DNA from: JAEUNX01 sp034004685 | GTDB lineage: Bacteria; Pseudomonadota; Gammaproteobacteria; Burkholderiales; Rhodocyclaceae | Direction: 5' to 3' | DNA length: 64,000 nucleotides | Assembly (NCBI GenBank): GCA_034004685.1 | Contig: JAVEWG010000005.1 | Span: forward strand, 60,876 to 124,875 | Shown: positions 43,237 to 51,996 of the stretch, piece by piece | Layout of the letters: each line of letters starts with the position of its first letter | Position numbering within the stretch: the stretch's first letter is position 1 | Made by a program: the position numbers and the translations under genes | The notes under the pieces: generated by a model | Told to the model about the DNA's origin: nothing | Seen by the model: the letters and a program-made list of their open reading frames with translations, nothing else | Database searches by the model: none

Positions 43237-43808
43237 CGCGCCTCCCCCGCCGTGGCCAGGAAGGTCCACCGCATCCAGTCGGTAGCCAGATTCCAGTCCT
43301 TGCTGCCGATCACCGTGACCAGAAAGGGCTTGGGCAGCTGGGTGGTATCCAGGGCCATGCGCAGAGCCACCTTGTAGGACTGCCCCGGCGAGAGAGCGCT
43401 CCGCTCGGCCACGCTCCAGTTGCGCAGGCGCAGCATGGTACGGATGGCCTCTTCCAGGGTTTCGAAACTCTGGTGCAGACTGCCCACGGAAAGCCGGTAG
43501 CTGCGGGTGATGGCGTGATAGGAGAGCCGGTACTCCAGGGTGCGGTGCACCACCTCTTCATCCAGCCAGTACCAGCGCGGACGGCTGATCTCCAACTCGG
43601 TGGTGAAATACACCGACACCCCCCGGCGGATCGCCTCCTCCAGACGACCGGTGAGGGCCAGATCGATATCCGCATTGAGCACGTAGCCGTCCTCGGTGGA
43701 CAGGATCTCCGCGCTGCGAATCTGGTTCTCCGCCGCCAGGGGTGTCCCCGCCAAGGCCAGGAGCAGGGCCCCTGCCAGCAGAATACGGCCAAGTCGGGCA
43801 GGGAGCAC
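43233..43808 (-). CDS. DUF4390 family exported protein
   Basis: A 191-residue protein of unknown function with an N-terminal signal (ILLAGALLLALAGTPLAAEN). A beta-rich body follows, with VLNADIDLALTGRLEEAIRR, VYFTTELEISRPRWYWLDEE and YRLSYHAITRSYRLS, all typical of DUF4390. It is regularly encoded between rsmB and ntrY in betaproteobacteria, so a link to the sensor kinase's periplasmic domain is plausible (inference). The start is a GTG at 43808, one base after the rsmB stop, so translation is coupled. Its stop overlaps the ntrY start by 4 bases. Confidence 0.88.
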   Translation of the reverse strand: MLPARLGRILLAGALLLALAGTPLAAENQIRSAEILSTEDGYVLNADIDLALTGRLEEAIRRGVSVYFTTELEISRPRWYWLDEEVVHRTLEYRLSYHAITRSYRLSVGSLHQSFETLEEAIRTMLRLRNWSVAERSALSPGQSYKVALRMALDTTQLPKPFLVTVIGSKDWNLATDWMRWTFLATAGEAR

Positions 43809-43809
43809 C

Positions 43810-45165
43810 TTAGACGCGCTTCTGGAGGAGGGCGTAATAGAAGCCGTCGTGGGTTTCATCCGGGAGCAGTTGTTGCTCAAGGCAGCCCTCCAGCTCCATG
43901 CGCCTGGCATCGGAATGACGGCCGCAGAAGCGGGCGACTTGAAGGCTGTTTTCTTCGGCGAAGACGGAGCATGTCACGTAAAGCATTTTGCCACCGGGTG
44001 CGAGGACCTGCCACAAGGCATCCATGATGCGCGCCTGCTGGGCCGCGAAACTGGCGATGTCCCCGGGACGGCGCAACCATTTGATGTCCGGATGCCGGCG
44101 GGCGACGCCCGAGGCTGAGCAAGGCACATCCGCCAGAATCCGGTCGAAAGGCCGGCCATCCCACCAGGCCGGCAGATCCGCGCAATCGGCCACCCTGACC
44201 TCACTGGCCAGACCGAGGCGGGCGAAATTCTCGGAAATGCGCCGGCTGCGCTGGGCGTCCTTCTCCAGGGCCAACAGGGAAACATCGGCCTGTTCGAGAA
44301 TATGGGCGGCCTTCCCCCCCGGTGCCGCGCAGGCATCCAGCACTCGCTGGCCAGGGGCCAGATCAAGCCAATGGGCGCAGCGCTGGGCCCCAAGATCCTG
44401 AACCGAAATCCAGCCTTCGGCAAAACCGGGCAGACGGGCCACAGCTACCGGCCGGGTCAACAGCAAGCCCTCCGGACCGAGCAGGCGCGCGTCATGCTCC
44501 TCCCTGCGCAGCGCCTCCAGCACGGCCTCCGGCCGCTGGCATCGGGTATTGACCCGCAGGGCCATGGGCGGATGACTGTTACCGGCGGCCAGGATTGCTT
44601 CCCAGTCGGCGGGGTGATCCTTCTTGAGTCGGCTCACCCACCAGGCCGGGTGGCAATGGATCGCCTCCACGCCCTGGGGACTCTCCTCCGGAGCGGCCCG
44701 CAACACATTGCGCAGGACCCCATTGACCAGGGCCTTGAGGCCCGGCGCCACCACGCCCGCCGCCTCCACCGCCTGATTCACCACGGTATAGGCAGCGAGA
44801 GGTTCCGCCTCGAGGCGATCCAGGGCCACCAGCAACAGGGCATGGACCGGCGCCGGTGCCGGCTTGGCAAGCAAACGCTTTAACCATGCGTCCCCCCGAC
44901 CATAGTGGCGCAAGCAATTGTAGGCCAGATCCTGGATGGCGCCCCGCTGGCCCGGAGTCCAATCGGACCGGCTGGCCCAGAGGGATTCCAGGGCTTCAGT
45001 CAGGGCACGCCCTTCGCGCACCGCAGCCACCAATCCGGCGGCCTGCTGCATGGCGAAGGCCAGGCTGTCCGGGTTTAAGGCCCCCGGGCGGGGGCCACGG
45101 GCGCCGGCACGCAGAGATGGCACGTGGGGGAAGGTTTTGGGAGATGTATGTTTCACGTGGATCAA
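43810..45165 (-). CDS. rsmB: 16S rRNA (cytosine-967-C5)-methyltransferase RsmB
   Basis: A 451-residue enzyme. The N-terminal NusB-like RNA-binding domain (about 40-170, with AAYTVVNQAVEAAG) is followed by the SAM methyltransferase domain: VLDACAAPGGKAAHILE (motif I), ILADVPCSASGVARRHPDIK (motif IV, Cys) and YVTCSVFAEENS (motif VI, catalytic Cys). The C-terminus ends DGFYYALLQKRV. The start is uncertain. The open frame allows TTG at 45165, GTG at 45156 or ATG at 45051; one of the first two fits the family length better, and they overlap a parS-like sequence. It is first in the rsmB-DUF4390-ntrY-ntrX operon. Confidence 0.92.
   Translation of the reverse strand: MIHVKHTSPKTFPHVPSLRAGARGPRPGALNPDSLAFAMQQAAGLVAAVREGRALTEALESLWASRSDWTPGQRGAIQDLAYNCLRHYGRGDAWLKRLLAKPAPAPVHALLLVALDRLEAEPLAAYTVVNQAVEAAGVVAPGLKALVNGVLRNVLRAAPEESPQGVEAIHCHPAWWVSRLKKDHPADWEAILAAGNSHPPMALRVNTRCQRPEAVLEALRREEHDARLLGPEGLLLTRPVAVARLPGFAEGWISVQDLGAQRCAHWLDLAPGQRVLDACAAPGGKAAHILEQADVSLLALEKDAQRSRRISENFARLGLASEVRVADCADLPAWWDGRPFDRILADVPCSASGVARRHPDIKWLRRPGDIASFAAQQARIMDALWQVLAPGGKMLYVTCSVFAEENSLQVARFCGRHSDARRMELEGCLEQQLLPDETHDGFYYALLQKRV
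45149..45164. other. parS-like sequence (14/16 match)
   Basis: TGTTTCACGTGGATCA matches the parS consensus TGTTTCACGTGAAACA at 14 of 16 positions, with the left half perfect. It overlaps the rsmB start codon, 880 bp from the perfect-core site at 46032, which makes a real ParB cluster more believable. Confidence 0.45.
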
Positions 45166-45258
45166 TCGAGGATGCCCCAGGGGCAGCGGTTGGGAGCAAG
45201 CCCCTATTGTAGTCGCCCGGCTGCCAATCTCCGCGCCGGGAATGGATCCGCCTTGGGA

Positions 45259-46023
45259 TCAACCTAGCAGATCCAGGCCCAGCTTACCCACCAGCACCAG
45301 CACTACTAACAGGAACACCTGGCGGACGAAGGAGGTGCCCCGGGCCAGGGCCAGCCGGCTACCCAGCTGGGCTCCAATCAGGTTGCACAAGGCCATTAGG
45401 ATGCCCAGGCGCCACATCACGGAATCCGTCATTGCGAAGTAACTGATGGCCGCCAGATTGGTGGCGACATTCAGAATTTTGGCGGTCACCGAGGCCCGCA
45501 GAAAATCAAGCCCCACTAGGTGAATGAGCAGGAAGATGAAAAAGCTGCCGGTGCCGGGTCCGAAGAAACCGTCATAGAAGCCCACCGCGCCGCCAATTCC
45601 CATGGGCACCCAGGGAGCGACTGGCTGGTCATGATCCAGGTCATCCCGGCCGAAATCTTTCTTGAAATAGGTATAGGCCGCCACCACCAGCAGAAGCACC
45701 ATCACCATCGGGCGCAGCAAGGCCGGGTCCAGGGCGCTCACGAAACGAGCACCAAGCCATGCGCCCACCAAGGCTGCCAGGGCGCCGGGGAGGGCCACGG
45801 ACCAGGGAATGGGTATCCGCCGGCCATACCGCACCGCCGCGCTGGCAGTGCCAATGATGCTGGCAAGCTTGTTGGTGCCGAAGAGGCGCGCCGGCAACTC
45901 CTGAGGGTAGGCCGCCATGAGGGCGGGAATCTGGATTAGACCGCCGCCGCCGGCAATGGCATCCACAAAGCCCGCTGCCAGCGCCGCAAACCCCAGGGCC
46001 AGCCAAGTCAGTTCAAATTCCAT
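45259..46023 (-). CDS. TauE/SafE (TSUP) family membrane transporter
   Basis: A 254-residue polytopic inner-membrane protein, with about eight hydrophobic helices, of the TSUP family. These transport sulfite, sulfonates or other small anions. Family marks are AAGFVDAIAGGGGLIQIPAL near the N-terminus, LFGTNKLASIIGTASAAVRY, and the repeat GFYDGFFGPGTGSFFIFLLI with ASVTAKILNVATNLAAI. The substrate cannot be told. The ATG at 46023 has GAAGG upstream. A perfect parS core lies 9 bases beyond the start codon. Confidence 0.9.
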   Translation of the reverse strand: MEFELTWLALGFAALAAGFVDAIAGGGGLIQIPALMAAYPQELPARLFGTNKLASIIGTASAAVRYGRRIPIPWSVALPGALAALVGAWLGARFVSALDPALLRPMVMVLLLVVAAYTYFKKDFGRDDLDHDQPVAPWVPMGIGGAVGFYDGFFGPGTGSFFIFLLIHLVGLDFLRASVTAKILNVATNLAAISYFAMTDSVMWRLGILMALCNLIGAQLGSRLALARGTSFVRQVFLLVVLVLVGKLGLDLLG

Positions 46024-46031
46024 GGAACCTT

Positions 46032-46047
46032 CGTTTCACGTGAAACG
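46032..46047. other. parS centromere site (perfect 14-base core)
   Basis: CGTTTCACGTGAAACG contains the full parS core GTTTCACGTGAAAC and is itself a 16-base palindrome. Only the outermost base pair differs from the TGTTTCACGTGAAACA consensus. It is in the short gap between the TauE-like and acyltransferase genes. parS sites cluster near oriC, and ParB binding here would organise origin segregation. parA/parB are not in the window. Confidence 0.75.
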
Positions 46048-46068
46048 GCCCCGGGCAATCCTTAGCCA

Positions 46069-48126
46069 TCAGGGAAGCCGTTCAGCCAGACTGCGGCCCA
46101 ACAACCTGGAACCCTCCACCGAGAGATGATTATTGTCCCGATAGAGAAGCCGCCCATCCTCAAGTGCCCGACAAGCCCTCTCTCCACACAGCAGGGGCCA
46201 TGGATCGAAAACCGACACTTCCGGGTGGAGACCCGCCAAGGACTCCAACAAAGCCCGATACGCTCGATTCCGCTCCCTCACCTCCGGCAATCCAACCTCG
46301 CAAGCCCTCACCAAACCTTGGGACAAGCGCAACGGACGCACATCGAGACAACCCCGAGGATCAAAACCCAGTTCGGGCCAATCCGCCACAATCACCACCC
46401 GCTTGCCGCCGGCAAGGAGTACCTCCACGGTAGCCTTCAACGCACCGCTAAACATCTCCGGCTGGGATGCCTCTTCCCTGGCGCCCAACCAGCGAATCTC
46501 TTTGCGCTTCATGGAGGCCTCGATGGGCCCGAAACCGGTACCGTACATATTGCGAGGCCCCCGCAAGGCCAACACTACGGTTTCCACCGTGGGATGATTC
46601 GCCGCGCTATGAATCACCTGATTCACCATCGCCTTACAGTCCCGCTCGCTCCGGTTATCGCCGGCCACAGGAACCGTATCCAGCAATGGGGCGCAACCCG
46701 GGCCGCCCAAATGGAGCAGGCTCACCCCCCGCTGCGCCAGAGCAGGCCCCAGACCGGGATACAGGGAATTGGCATGAGAATCGCCCACCAAGGCCACCCG
46801 GGGATTGCCACCCGCCGTTTGCAAACAATACTCGGGCGCCGGAGGGTCGAACGATTGCCGGCACTCGGGGGAAAACTTGGCGGCGTCCCCCACCGCGAAC
46901 CCATCGCCCCCTTCACCAAAGTTCCTCAGCCGAAAGTGAAAGCCCTCCCTTTCGAAGGTGTGATACCCCACCCAGCCCACCAACACCGCCGCCAGACACA
47001 AGGCCAGGGTTTTGAACCGGGAGGGCGCGCCAAAGCGGATGGGGCGCTCCACCAGCCGCCAGGTGGCCCAGGCTAGCACCCCACTGAGGACCACCGCGCC
47101 CCAGCGGACCAGCAGACCCGGCTCGCCTCCTGCCGTGATGCGGGCGAAGGAAAGTAAAGGCCAATGCCACAAATAAAGGGGATAGCTGATGAGTCCAATG
47201 AAGCGCATCACCGGGTTGGCCAACACCCACCGGTTGGCCCAACCTTCCGGGCCCGCGGCGATGAGCGATGCTGCACCAGCCACCGGCAGCACCGCCCACC
47301 AGCCAGGAAAATCCAAGCCCGAATGGAGCAAACTCACCGCAGCCAGGAGGCACCCTAACCCACCCAGAGAAAGGCCATGCCGCCATGGGAAAGCCAATCC
47401 ACCCCAACCATTGCGGCCCAAGCCAAGGGCCAGCAAGCCCCCCGCCAACAACTCCCAAAACCGATGCTGGGGTAGGAAAAATCCCCCCACCGGATCCTTC
47501 GCCAAGGCCACCAGGCCCAGGCCAAATGACACCACGGCCAGCCCCGCCACCACGATGACGACCCGTCGGCGCTGCCCCCAGGCCAGGCCCACCACCAAGG
47601 GATAGAACAGGTAGAACTGCTCCTCGATACCCAGGGACCACAGATGCATCAGCGGCTTGAACTCCGATGCGGTATCGAAATACCCAGCTTCGCCCCACAG
47701 CAGGAAGTTGGCCACGAAGCCCATGCCACCCGCCATGTGCTTGCCAAGCTGACTGAACTCGTCCGGCAGGAGCTGGATCCAGCCCATTACAAAACAGCTG
47801 GCCAGCACCACCAACAAGCCGGGGAAAATCCGTTTTATGCGATGAGCATAAAACTCCGCCAGGCTGAAGTCACCCTGCTGCTGACTATCAAAGATGATCC
47901 GGGAAATCAGGTAGCCGGAGATGACGAAAAAGATATCCACCCCCACGAAGCCGCCCCGCAGGACTGATGGAAAGGCGTGAAACACCACCACCGCCAGGAT
48001 CGCCACGGCCCGCAGGCCGTCGATGTCGGCCCGATAGGCGGGCCGCGCATTGTGTTCTAGGGTGGGGGCGCTCACCCCATTTCGCCCCGTATCCAACACC
48101 AGCTGATTCACATGCTCCCCTATCAC
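46069..48126 (-). CDS. OafA/YrhL-type membrane acyltransferase with SGNH domain
   Basis: A 685-residue acyltransferase-3 protein that adds acyl groups to surface polysaccharides. The N-terminal membrane domain (about 30-390, ten or more helices) has DIDGLRAVAILAVVVFHAFP, IFFVISGYLISRIIF, YAHRIKRIFPGLL and HLWSLGIEEQFYLFYPLVVG. The periplasmic C-terminal SGNH hydrolase-like domain has VALVGDSHANSLYPGLG and, near the end, YRDNNHLSVEGSRLLG (Asp and His). The target glycan is unknown, and no polysaccharide cluster is nearby. The start is a GTG, at 48126 or five codons later at 48111, and neither has an ideal ribosome site. It ends just upstream of the parS site. Confidence 0.9.
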   Translation of the reverse strand: MIGEHVNQLVLDTGRNGVSAPTLEHNARPAYRADIDGLRAVAILAVVVFHAFPSVLRGGFVGVDIFFVISGYLISRIIFDSQQQGDFSLAEFYAHRIKRIFPGLLVVLASCFVMGWIQLLPDEFSQLGKHMAGGMGFVANFLLWGEAGYFDTASEFKPLMHLWSLGIEEQFYLFYPLVVGLAWGQRRRVVIVVAGLAVVSFGLGLVALAKDPVGGFFLPQHRFWELLAGGLLALGLGRNGWGGLAFPWRHGLSLGGLGCLLAAVSLLHSGLDFPGWWAVLPVAGAASLIAAGPEGWANRWVLANPVMRFIGLISYPLYLWHWPLLSFARITAGGEPGLLVRWGAVVLSGVLAWATWRLVERPIRFGAPSRFKTLALCLAAVLVGWVGYHTFEREGFHFRLRNFGEGGDGFAVGDAAKFSPECRQSFDPPAPEYCLQTAGGNPRVALVGDSHANSLYPGLGPALAQRGVSLLHLGGPGCAPLLDTVPVAGDNRSERDCKAMVNQVIHSAANHPTVETVVLALRGPRNMYGTGFGPIEASMKRKEIRWLGAREEASQPEMFSGALKATVEVLLAGGKRVVIVADWPELGFDPRGCLDVRPLRLSQGLVRACEVGLPEVRERNRAYRALLESLAGLHPEVSVFDPWPLLCGERACRALEDGRLLYRDNNHLSVEGSRLLGRSLAERLP

Positions 48127-48171
48127 GAAGGGTTTGCGGACGCCGCCCCAGCGCCCCTGGGTGCGGGCGGA

Positions 48172-49521
48172 TTACTTACCAATACAAAAACGGGAAAAAA
48201 TGACCCCCAGCAGATCATCGGGCGTGAACTCGCCGGTGATCTCGGAGATCCGATCCTGCGCCAGGCGCAGCTCCTCGGCCATCAAATCCAGGGCGTGGGT
48301 TTGACCCTGGGCCTCCGCCAGATGGGCCAGGGCTGCCCGCAGGGCATCCAGATGGCGCTCCCGGGCCAGGAACACATCCTCCCCATGGACGTGCCAGCCC
48401 GCCACCCGCAGCAACTCCTGGCGCAGCAACTCGATCCCCTGCCCCTGCCTGGCGCTCAGGCGGATCACCACCCGGCCGTCCAGTTCGTCCCTGCCTGGGG
48501 CCTGGTCCAGCAGATCGATCTTGTTGACCACGGTGATCCGCTCCACCCCCTCGGGCAGGCGCCGGTCGATGGCCAGGTCTTCCTCCCCCATCCCCTCCCG
48601 GCAATCCACCAGGCGCACCACCACATCGGCCTTGCCGATTTCGGCCCAGGTCCGCTCGATGCCCAGGCGCTCCACCACGTCCGCAGTCTCCCGCAGGCCG
48701 GCGGTATCGGTGATGTGGAGGGGAATGCCCTCGATCTGGATGGTTTCCCGCAGCGCATCCCGGGTGGTCCCCGCCACCTCGGTGACGATCGCTCGCTCTT
48801 CCCCGGTAAGCCGGTTGAGGAGGCTAGACTTGCCCACATTGGGCTGGCCCACCAGCACCACGTGCAAGCCGGTGCGCAGCAAGGCGCCCTGGCGTGCCCG
48901 GTCGAGCAGATCCGCCAAACTGGCCCGGAGGGTATGCAGGCGCCCCAAGGCATCGGCGGCTTCCAGGAAATTCACCTCTTCGTCGGGGAAATCCAGGGTC
49001 GCCTCCACCAGCATGCGCAGGTCGATCAAGCCGTCCCGCAGCCGACCAACCTCGCTGGAAAAAGCCCCGGAGAGGGAGCGCAGGGCCGAACGCACGGCGG
49101 CGGCGGTGGAGGCCTCGATGAGGTCGGCGACTCCTTCGGCCTGGGCCAGGTCCAGCTTGCCATTGAGAAAGGCCCGGCGGGTGAATTCCCCGGGCTCCGC
49201 CAGCCGGGCCCCGAGTTCCAGACAGCGGGCCAGCAGCATCTGCATGACCACCGGGCCGCCGTGGCCCTGGAGTTCCACCACATCTTCGCCGGTGAAGGAG
49301 CGGGGCGCCGGGAAATACAGCAGCAGCCCCTCATCGATGATCGCCCCATCCGCCCCGGGAAAGCGGGAAAAAGTGGCCTGCCGGGGGAGGGGATCCCGAC
49401 CAGCGAAGGCCCGGGCCAGATCCTTCAGATCCGGGCCGGAGACCCGGACAACGCCTACCCCCCCCAGGCCGGGCGCGGTGGCGATGGCCGCGATGGTGTC
49501 ACGCGGCCTTGGACTTCCCAC
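48172..49521 (-). CDS. mnmE: tRNA modification GTPase MnmE (TrmE)
   Basis: A 449-residue GTPase that with MnmG makes the 5-carboxymethylaminomethyl group on U34 of several tRNAs. The N-terminal folate-binding domain has DTIAAIATAPGLGGVGVVRV and RSFTGEDVVELQGHGGPVV. The central G domain has VLVGQPNVGKSSLLN (G1), AGTTRDA (G2), DTAGL (G3) and NKID (G4). The C-terminus ends FSRFCIGK, the family's CxGK motif. The GTG at 49521 lies inside the end of yidC (23-base overlap), so translation is probably coupled. It is part of the rpmH-rnpA-yidD-yidC-mnmE series. Confidence 0.96.
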   Translation of the reverse strand: MGSPRPRDTIAAIATAPGLGGVGVVRVSGPDLKDLARAFAGRDPLPRQATFSRFPGADGAIIDEGLLLYFPAPRSFTGEDVVELQGHGGPVVMQMLLARCLELGARLAEPGEFTRRAFLNGKLDLAQAEGVADLIEASTAAAVRSALRSLSGAFSSEVGRLRDGLIDLRMLVEATLDFPDEEVNFLEAADALGRLHTLRASLADLLDRARQGALLRTGLHVVLVGQPNVGKSSLLNRLTGEERAIVTEVAGTTRDALRETIQIEGIPLHITDTAGLRETADVVERLGIERTWAEIGKADVVVRLVDCREGMGEEDLAIDRRLPEGVERITVVNKIDLLDQAPGRDELDGRVVIRLSARQGQGIELLRQELLRVAGWHVHGEDVFLARERHLDALRAALAHLAEAQGQTHALDLMAEELRLAQDRISEITGEFTPDDLLGVIFSRFCIGK

Positions 49522-51148
49522 TCTCGATCATCCGGGTGATCTGCCATTGCTGGGCGATGGACAGGGTGTTGTTCACCACCCAGTAGAGCACCAGGCCGGC
49601 AGGGAACCACAGGAACATCACCGTGAAGATGATGGGCATGGCCAGCATCACCTTGGCCTGGATCGGGTCCGGCGGCGTGGGGTTGAGCTTGGTCTGGATG
49701 AACATGGTGACGCCCATGATCAGGGGCAGGATGTAGTACGGATCCTGGGCGGAAAGATCCTGGATCCAGCCCAGCCAGGGGGCATGACGCATTTCCACGC
49801 TGCCCAGCAGCACCCAGTACAAGGCGATGAACACCGGGATCTGCACCAGGATAGGCAGGCAGCCCCCCAGGGGATTGATCTTCTCCTTGCGGTAGATCTC
49901 CATCATCTCCTGCTGCATCTTGGCCTTGTCGTCGCCATGGCGCTCCTTCAGCTGCTGCAGGCGCGGCCCCAGGGTGCGCATCTTGGCCATGGACTTGTAA
50001 CTGGCCGCCGAGAGGGGGAAGAACACCGCCTTGATGGCGATGGTCACCAGGATGATGGCCCAGCCCCAGTTGCCAGTGAGCTTGTGGAACCACTGGAGCA
50101 CCCAGAACAAGGGCGCGGCGATCACCGTCAGCCAACCGTAATCCACCACCAGGTCGAGCCCCTTGGCGATGGCCTCGAGCTTGTCCTGCTCCTGGGGGCC
50201 GGCATAGAGGGGCACCGCCACCCGCCCGGTCTGACCCGGCTCCACCGCCGCCACCGGCACGATGACACCCGCCGAATAGAGGTCGTCCGCCAGCTTGCGG
50301 GTGTAGAACTCCCGCTGCAGGCCGTTCGCTGGCAACCAGGCGCTGACGAAGTAATGCTGGACCATGGCCACCCAACCGTCGGCGGACTCCTTCTGGAACT
50401 TGGCCTTGCCCTCGGCGATGTCCTCGAAGGCCACCTTCTGGAACTTGCCCGCTTCGGTGTAGAAAGCCGGCCCGGTGAAGGTATGGACGCCAAAAGCCTT
50501 CACTGCTTCCGCCGGCTTGCCGTCCCGGGTCAGCTGGAAGTACCCATGGGACGGCGCCAGGGGCGCCACGCCCTGGTTGGTAATCTCGTAGGCCACATCC
50601 ACCAGGTAGCTCCCGCGGCGGAAGGTCAGCAGCTTGGTCACCTTGACGCCGTTGGCGGCGGGCGCCTCCAGGCGCAAGGTCAGGCTATCCTGCCCGTCCT
50701 TCAGGACCTGCTCACCCGCGGGGAGGCTGAAAAGGGTCTTGTGGGTGGGCAGCCCCTCGCCGATCAGTCCGCTCTGGGCCGCGTAGAAGTGCTTGAGCCC
50801 TTGATCGAGCAGCAGGAAATTCTGGCTGCGGTCGGCGTTGTCCTGGTGAGTCGCCAGCTCCAGCTGGACGATATCGCCCCCCTGGGCCGAAACGGTGGCC
50901 ACCAGAGTGTCGGTGCGGACCACCAGTTTGGCTGCATTGGCCGCACCCCGGCTGGTGTCAACGGGCGCTGCCGCCGGGCTACCGGCGAGGGCCACGCTAG
51001 GGGTCGGCGCGGCCGACTGCCCGGCCGCCTCGGCGGCGGGCTGGGCAACCGGGGCTGGCGCGGGTTGATTGTGCTTGAGCCACCCCTCCCAAAGCATGAA
51101 CAGGGAAAAGGCAAAGGCCAGGAAGAGGAACAGGCGTCGGTTTTCCAT
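49499..51148 (-). CDS. yidC: Membrane protein insertase YidC
   Basis: A 549-residue Oxa1/YidC insertase that inserts and folds inner-membrane proteins, alone or with Sec. TM1 (LFLFLAFAFSLFMLWEGWL) is followed by a low-complexity Ala/Pro linker and the large periplasmic P1 domain (about 70-330). The conserved five-helix core follows: NWGWAIILVTIAIKAVFFPL, then KINPLGGCLPILVQIPVFIA, and LPLIMGVTMFIQTKLNP. The hydrophilic-groove arginine lies in the second core helix region. The length is normal (E. coli 548). It lies between yidD and mnmE on the same strand. Confidence 0.96.
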   Translation of the reverse strand: MENRRLFLFLAFAFSLFMLWEGWLKHNQPAPAPVAQPAAEAAGQSAAPTPSVALAGSPAAAPVDTSRGAANAAKLVVRTDTLVATVSAQGGDIVQLELATHQDNADRSQNFLLLDQGLKHFYAAQSGLIGEGLPTHKTLFSLPAGEQVLKDGQDSLTLRLEAPAANGVKVTKLLTFRRGSYLVDVAYEITNQGVAPLAPSHGYFQLTRDGKPAEAVKAFGVHTFTGPAFYTEAGKFQKVAFEDIAEGKAKFQKESADGWVAMVQHYFVSAWLPANGLQREFYTRKLADDLYSAGVIVPVAAVEPGQTGRVAVPLYAGPQEQDKLEAIAKGLDLVVDYGWLTVIAAPLFWVLQWFHKLTGNWGWAIILVTIAIKAVFFPLSAASYKSMAKMRTLGPRLQQLKERHGDDKAKMQQEMMEIYRKEKINPLGGCLPILVQIPVFIALYWVLLGSVEMRHAPWLGWIQDLSAQDPYYILPLIMGVTMFIQTKLNPTPPDPIQAKVMLAMPIIFTVMFLWFPAGLVLYWVVNNTLSIAQQWQITRMIESGKSKAA

Positions 51149-51181
51149 TAGGGCGACACTTTCGGAAGGTTGGACGACGGG

Positions 51182-51391
51182 TCAGGGAACCGGATCATAA
51201 CCGCCCGGATTCCAGGGATGACAGCGCGAAACACGGCGCACCCCCAGCCAGGCACCCCGCAGGGCACCATGGCGCTGAACGGCTTCGATGGCGTATTCGG
51301 AACAACAAGGGTGGAAACGGCAATTGCGGCCCAGAAAAGGACTGATTGCCAGGCGATAGAAACGAAGCAGGGCCAACAGCAGGGTTTTCAT
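51182..51391 (-). CDS. yidD: Membrane protein insertion efficiency factor YidD
   Basis: A 69-residue YidD. The conserved cysteine/proline core is FLGRNCRFHPCCSEYAIEAV, followed by GVRRVSRCHPWNPGGYDPVP. It is a small amphipathic, membrane-associated helper for insertion. Its ATG overlaps the rnpA stop by 4 bases, and yidC starts 33 bases downstream. Confidence 0.95.
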   Translation of the reverse strand: MKTLLLALLRFYRLAISPFLGRNCRFHPCCSEYAIEAVQRHGALRGAWLGVRRVSRCHPWNPGGYDPVP

Positions 51392-51747
51392 CGCGGCAGA
51401 CGACCCAGGAGGCGGAGCAAATCCGCCCGAATCTCAGCCCGGCTGGCCTCCCCCACAGGGGCCGACAACCGAACCACCAGATCCAGGCAGGGCAATGCGG
51501 CCCGATCCATCCGGAAGGCCTCCCGTGCGATCCGCTTCACCAGATTGCGCTCGACCGCACGCCGCGCAAGCCGCTTCGCCACCACCACCCCAAGACGGGC
51601 AGTGGGCAGGGTTGCCGGGCGGTAGTGCACCGTGAAGAAGCGCCCTTTGACGGCCCGCCGAAAAGCAAAAACGGATGAATACTCATCCGTTTTACGCAAC
51701 CGGTAGGCATTGCGGAAGCACTGATCGGCTACCGCTACACCAAGCAC
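51388..51747 (-). CDS. rnpA: Ribonuclease P protein component
   Basis: A 119-residue basic protein subunit of RNase P, the same length as E. coli RnpA. It begins near FRNAYRLRKTDEYSSVFAFR and contains the RNA-binding RNR-like motif VERNLVKRIAREAFR. The start is taken as a GTG at 51747, one base after the rpmH stop, so translation is coupled. Codons further up fall in rpmH. RNase P RNA is not in the window. Confidence 0.93.
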   Translation of the reverse strand: MLGVAVADQCFRNAYRLRKTDEYSSVFAFRRAVKGRFFTVHYRPATLPTARLGVVVAKRLARRAVERNLVKRIAREAFRMDRAALPCLDLVVRLSAPVGEASRAEIRADLLRLLGRLPR

Positions 51748-51748
51748 C

Positions 51749-51883
51749 TCAGACGGCGAGGCGATGGCGGCCCTTGGCGCGGCGGGCGGCGAGCACTTTA
51801 CGGCCGCCACGGGTCCGGGAGCGGACCAGGAAGCCATGGGTGCGCTTGCGACGGACGACGGAGGGTTGATAGGTACGCTTCAT
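51749..51883 (-). CDS. rpmH: 50S ribosomal protein L34
   Basis: A 44-residue protein whose sequence is the L34 signature: MKRTYQPSVVRRKRTHGFLV, then a basic tail ending KGRHRLAV. It is too short for most ORF length cut-offs. The strong promoter at 51916-51944 lies directly upstream. It is first in the rpmH-rnpA-yidD-yidC-mnmE series and divergent from dnaA. Confidence 0.98.
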   Translation of the reverse strand: MKRTYQPSVVRRKRTHGFLVRSRTRGGRKVLAARRAKGRHRLAV

Positions 51884-51915
51884 GATGGTTGGCCAAATGA
51901 AAGGTCAAACGAAAG

Positions 51916-51944
51916 ATTAAATTCCATAACATCATGTTTGTCAA
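51916..51944 (-). promoter_or_regulatory. Strong sigma-70 promoter of rpmH
   Basis: On the minus strand TTGACA (51944-51939) and TTTAAT (51921-51916) are separated by exactly 17 bases. Start of transcription would be about 25 bases upstream of the rpmH ATG. Hexamers are near consensus. Confidence 0.8.
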
Positions 51945-51964
51945 GGCCATTTTTTGGGCCGCCT

Positions 51965-51996
51965 TGTGGATAACTCGCCGGGGACGGGGGTACAAT
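51965..51996 (+). promoter_or_regulatory. DnaA box and -10 element of the dnaA promoter
   Basis: A perfect DnaA box TGTGGATAA (51965-51973) lies 17 bases upstream of a good -10, TACAAT (51991-51996), placing the box over the -35 region. This fits negative autoregulation of dnaA by DnaA. It is the only perfect box in the 211-bp rpmH-dnaA gap, so I do not read this gap as a full origin. Confidence 0.6.

Noticed and set aside
48521..51151. 876-codon open frame on the + strand
   Set aside because: It is antisense to mnmE and yidC. The product is Ser/Arg-rich without motifs.
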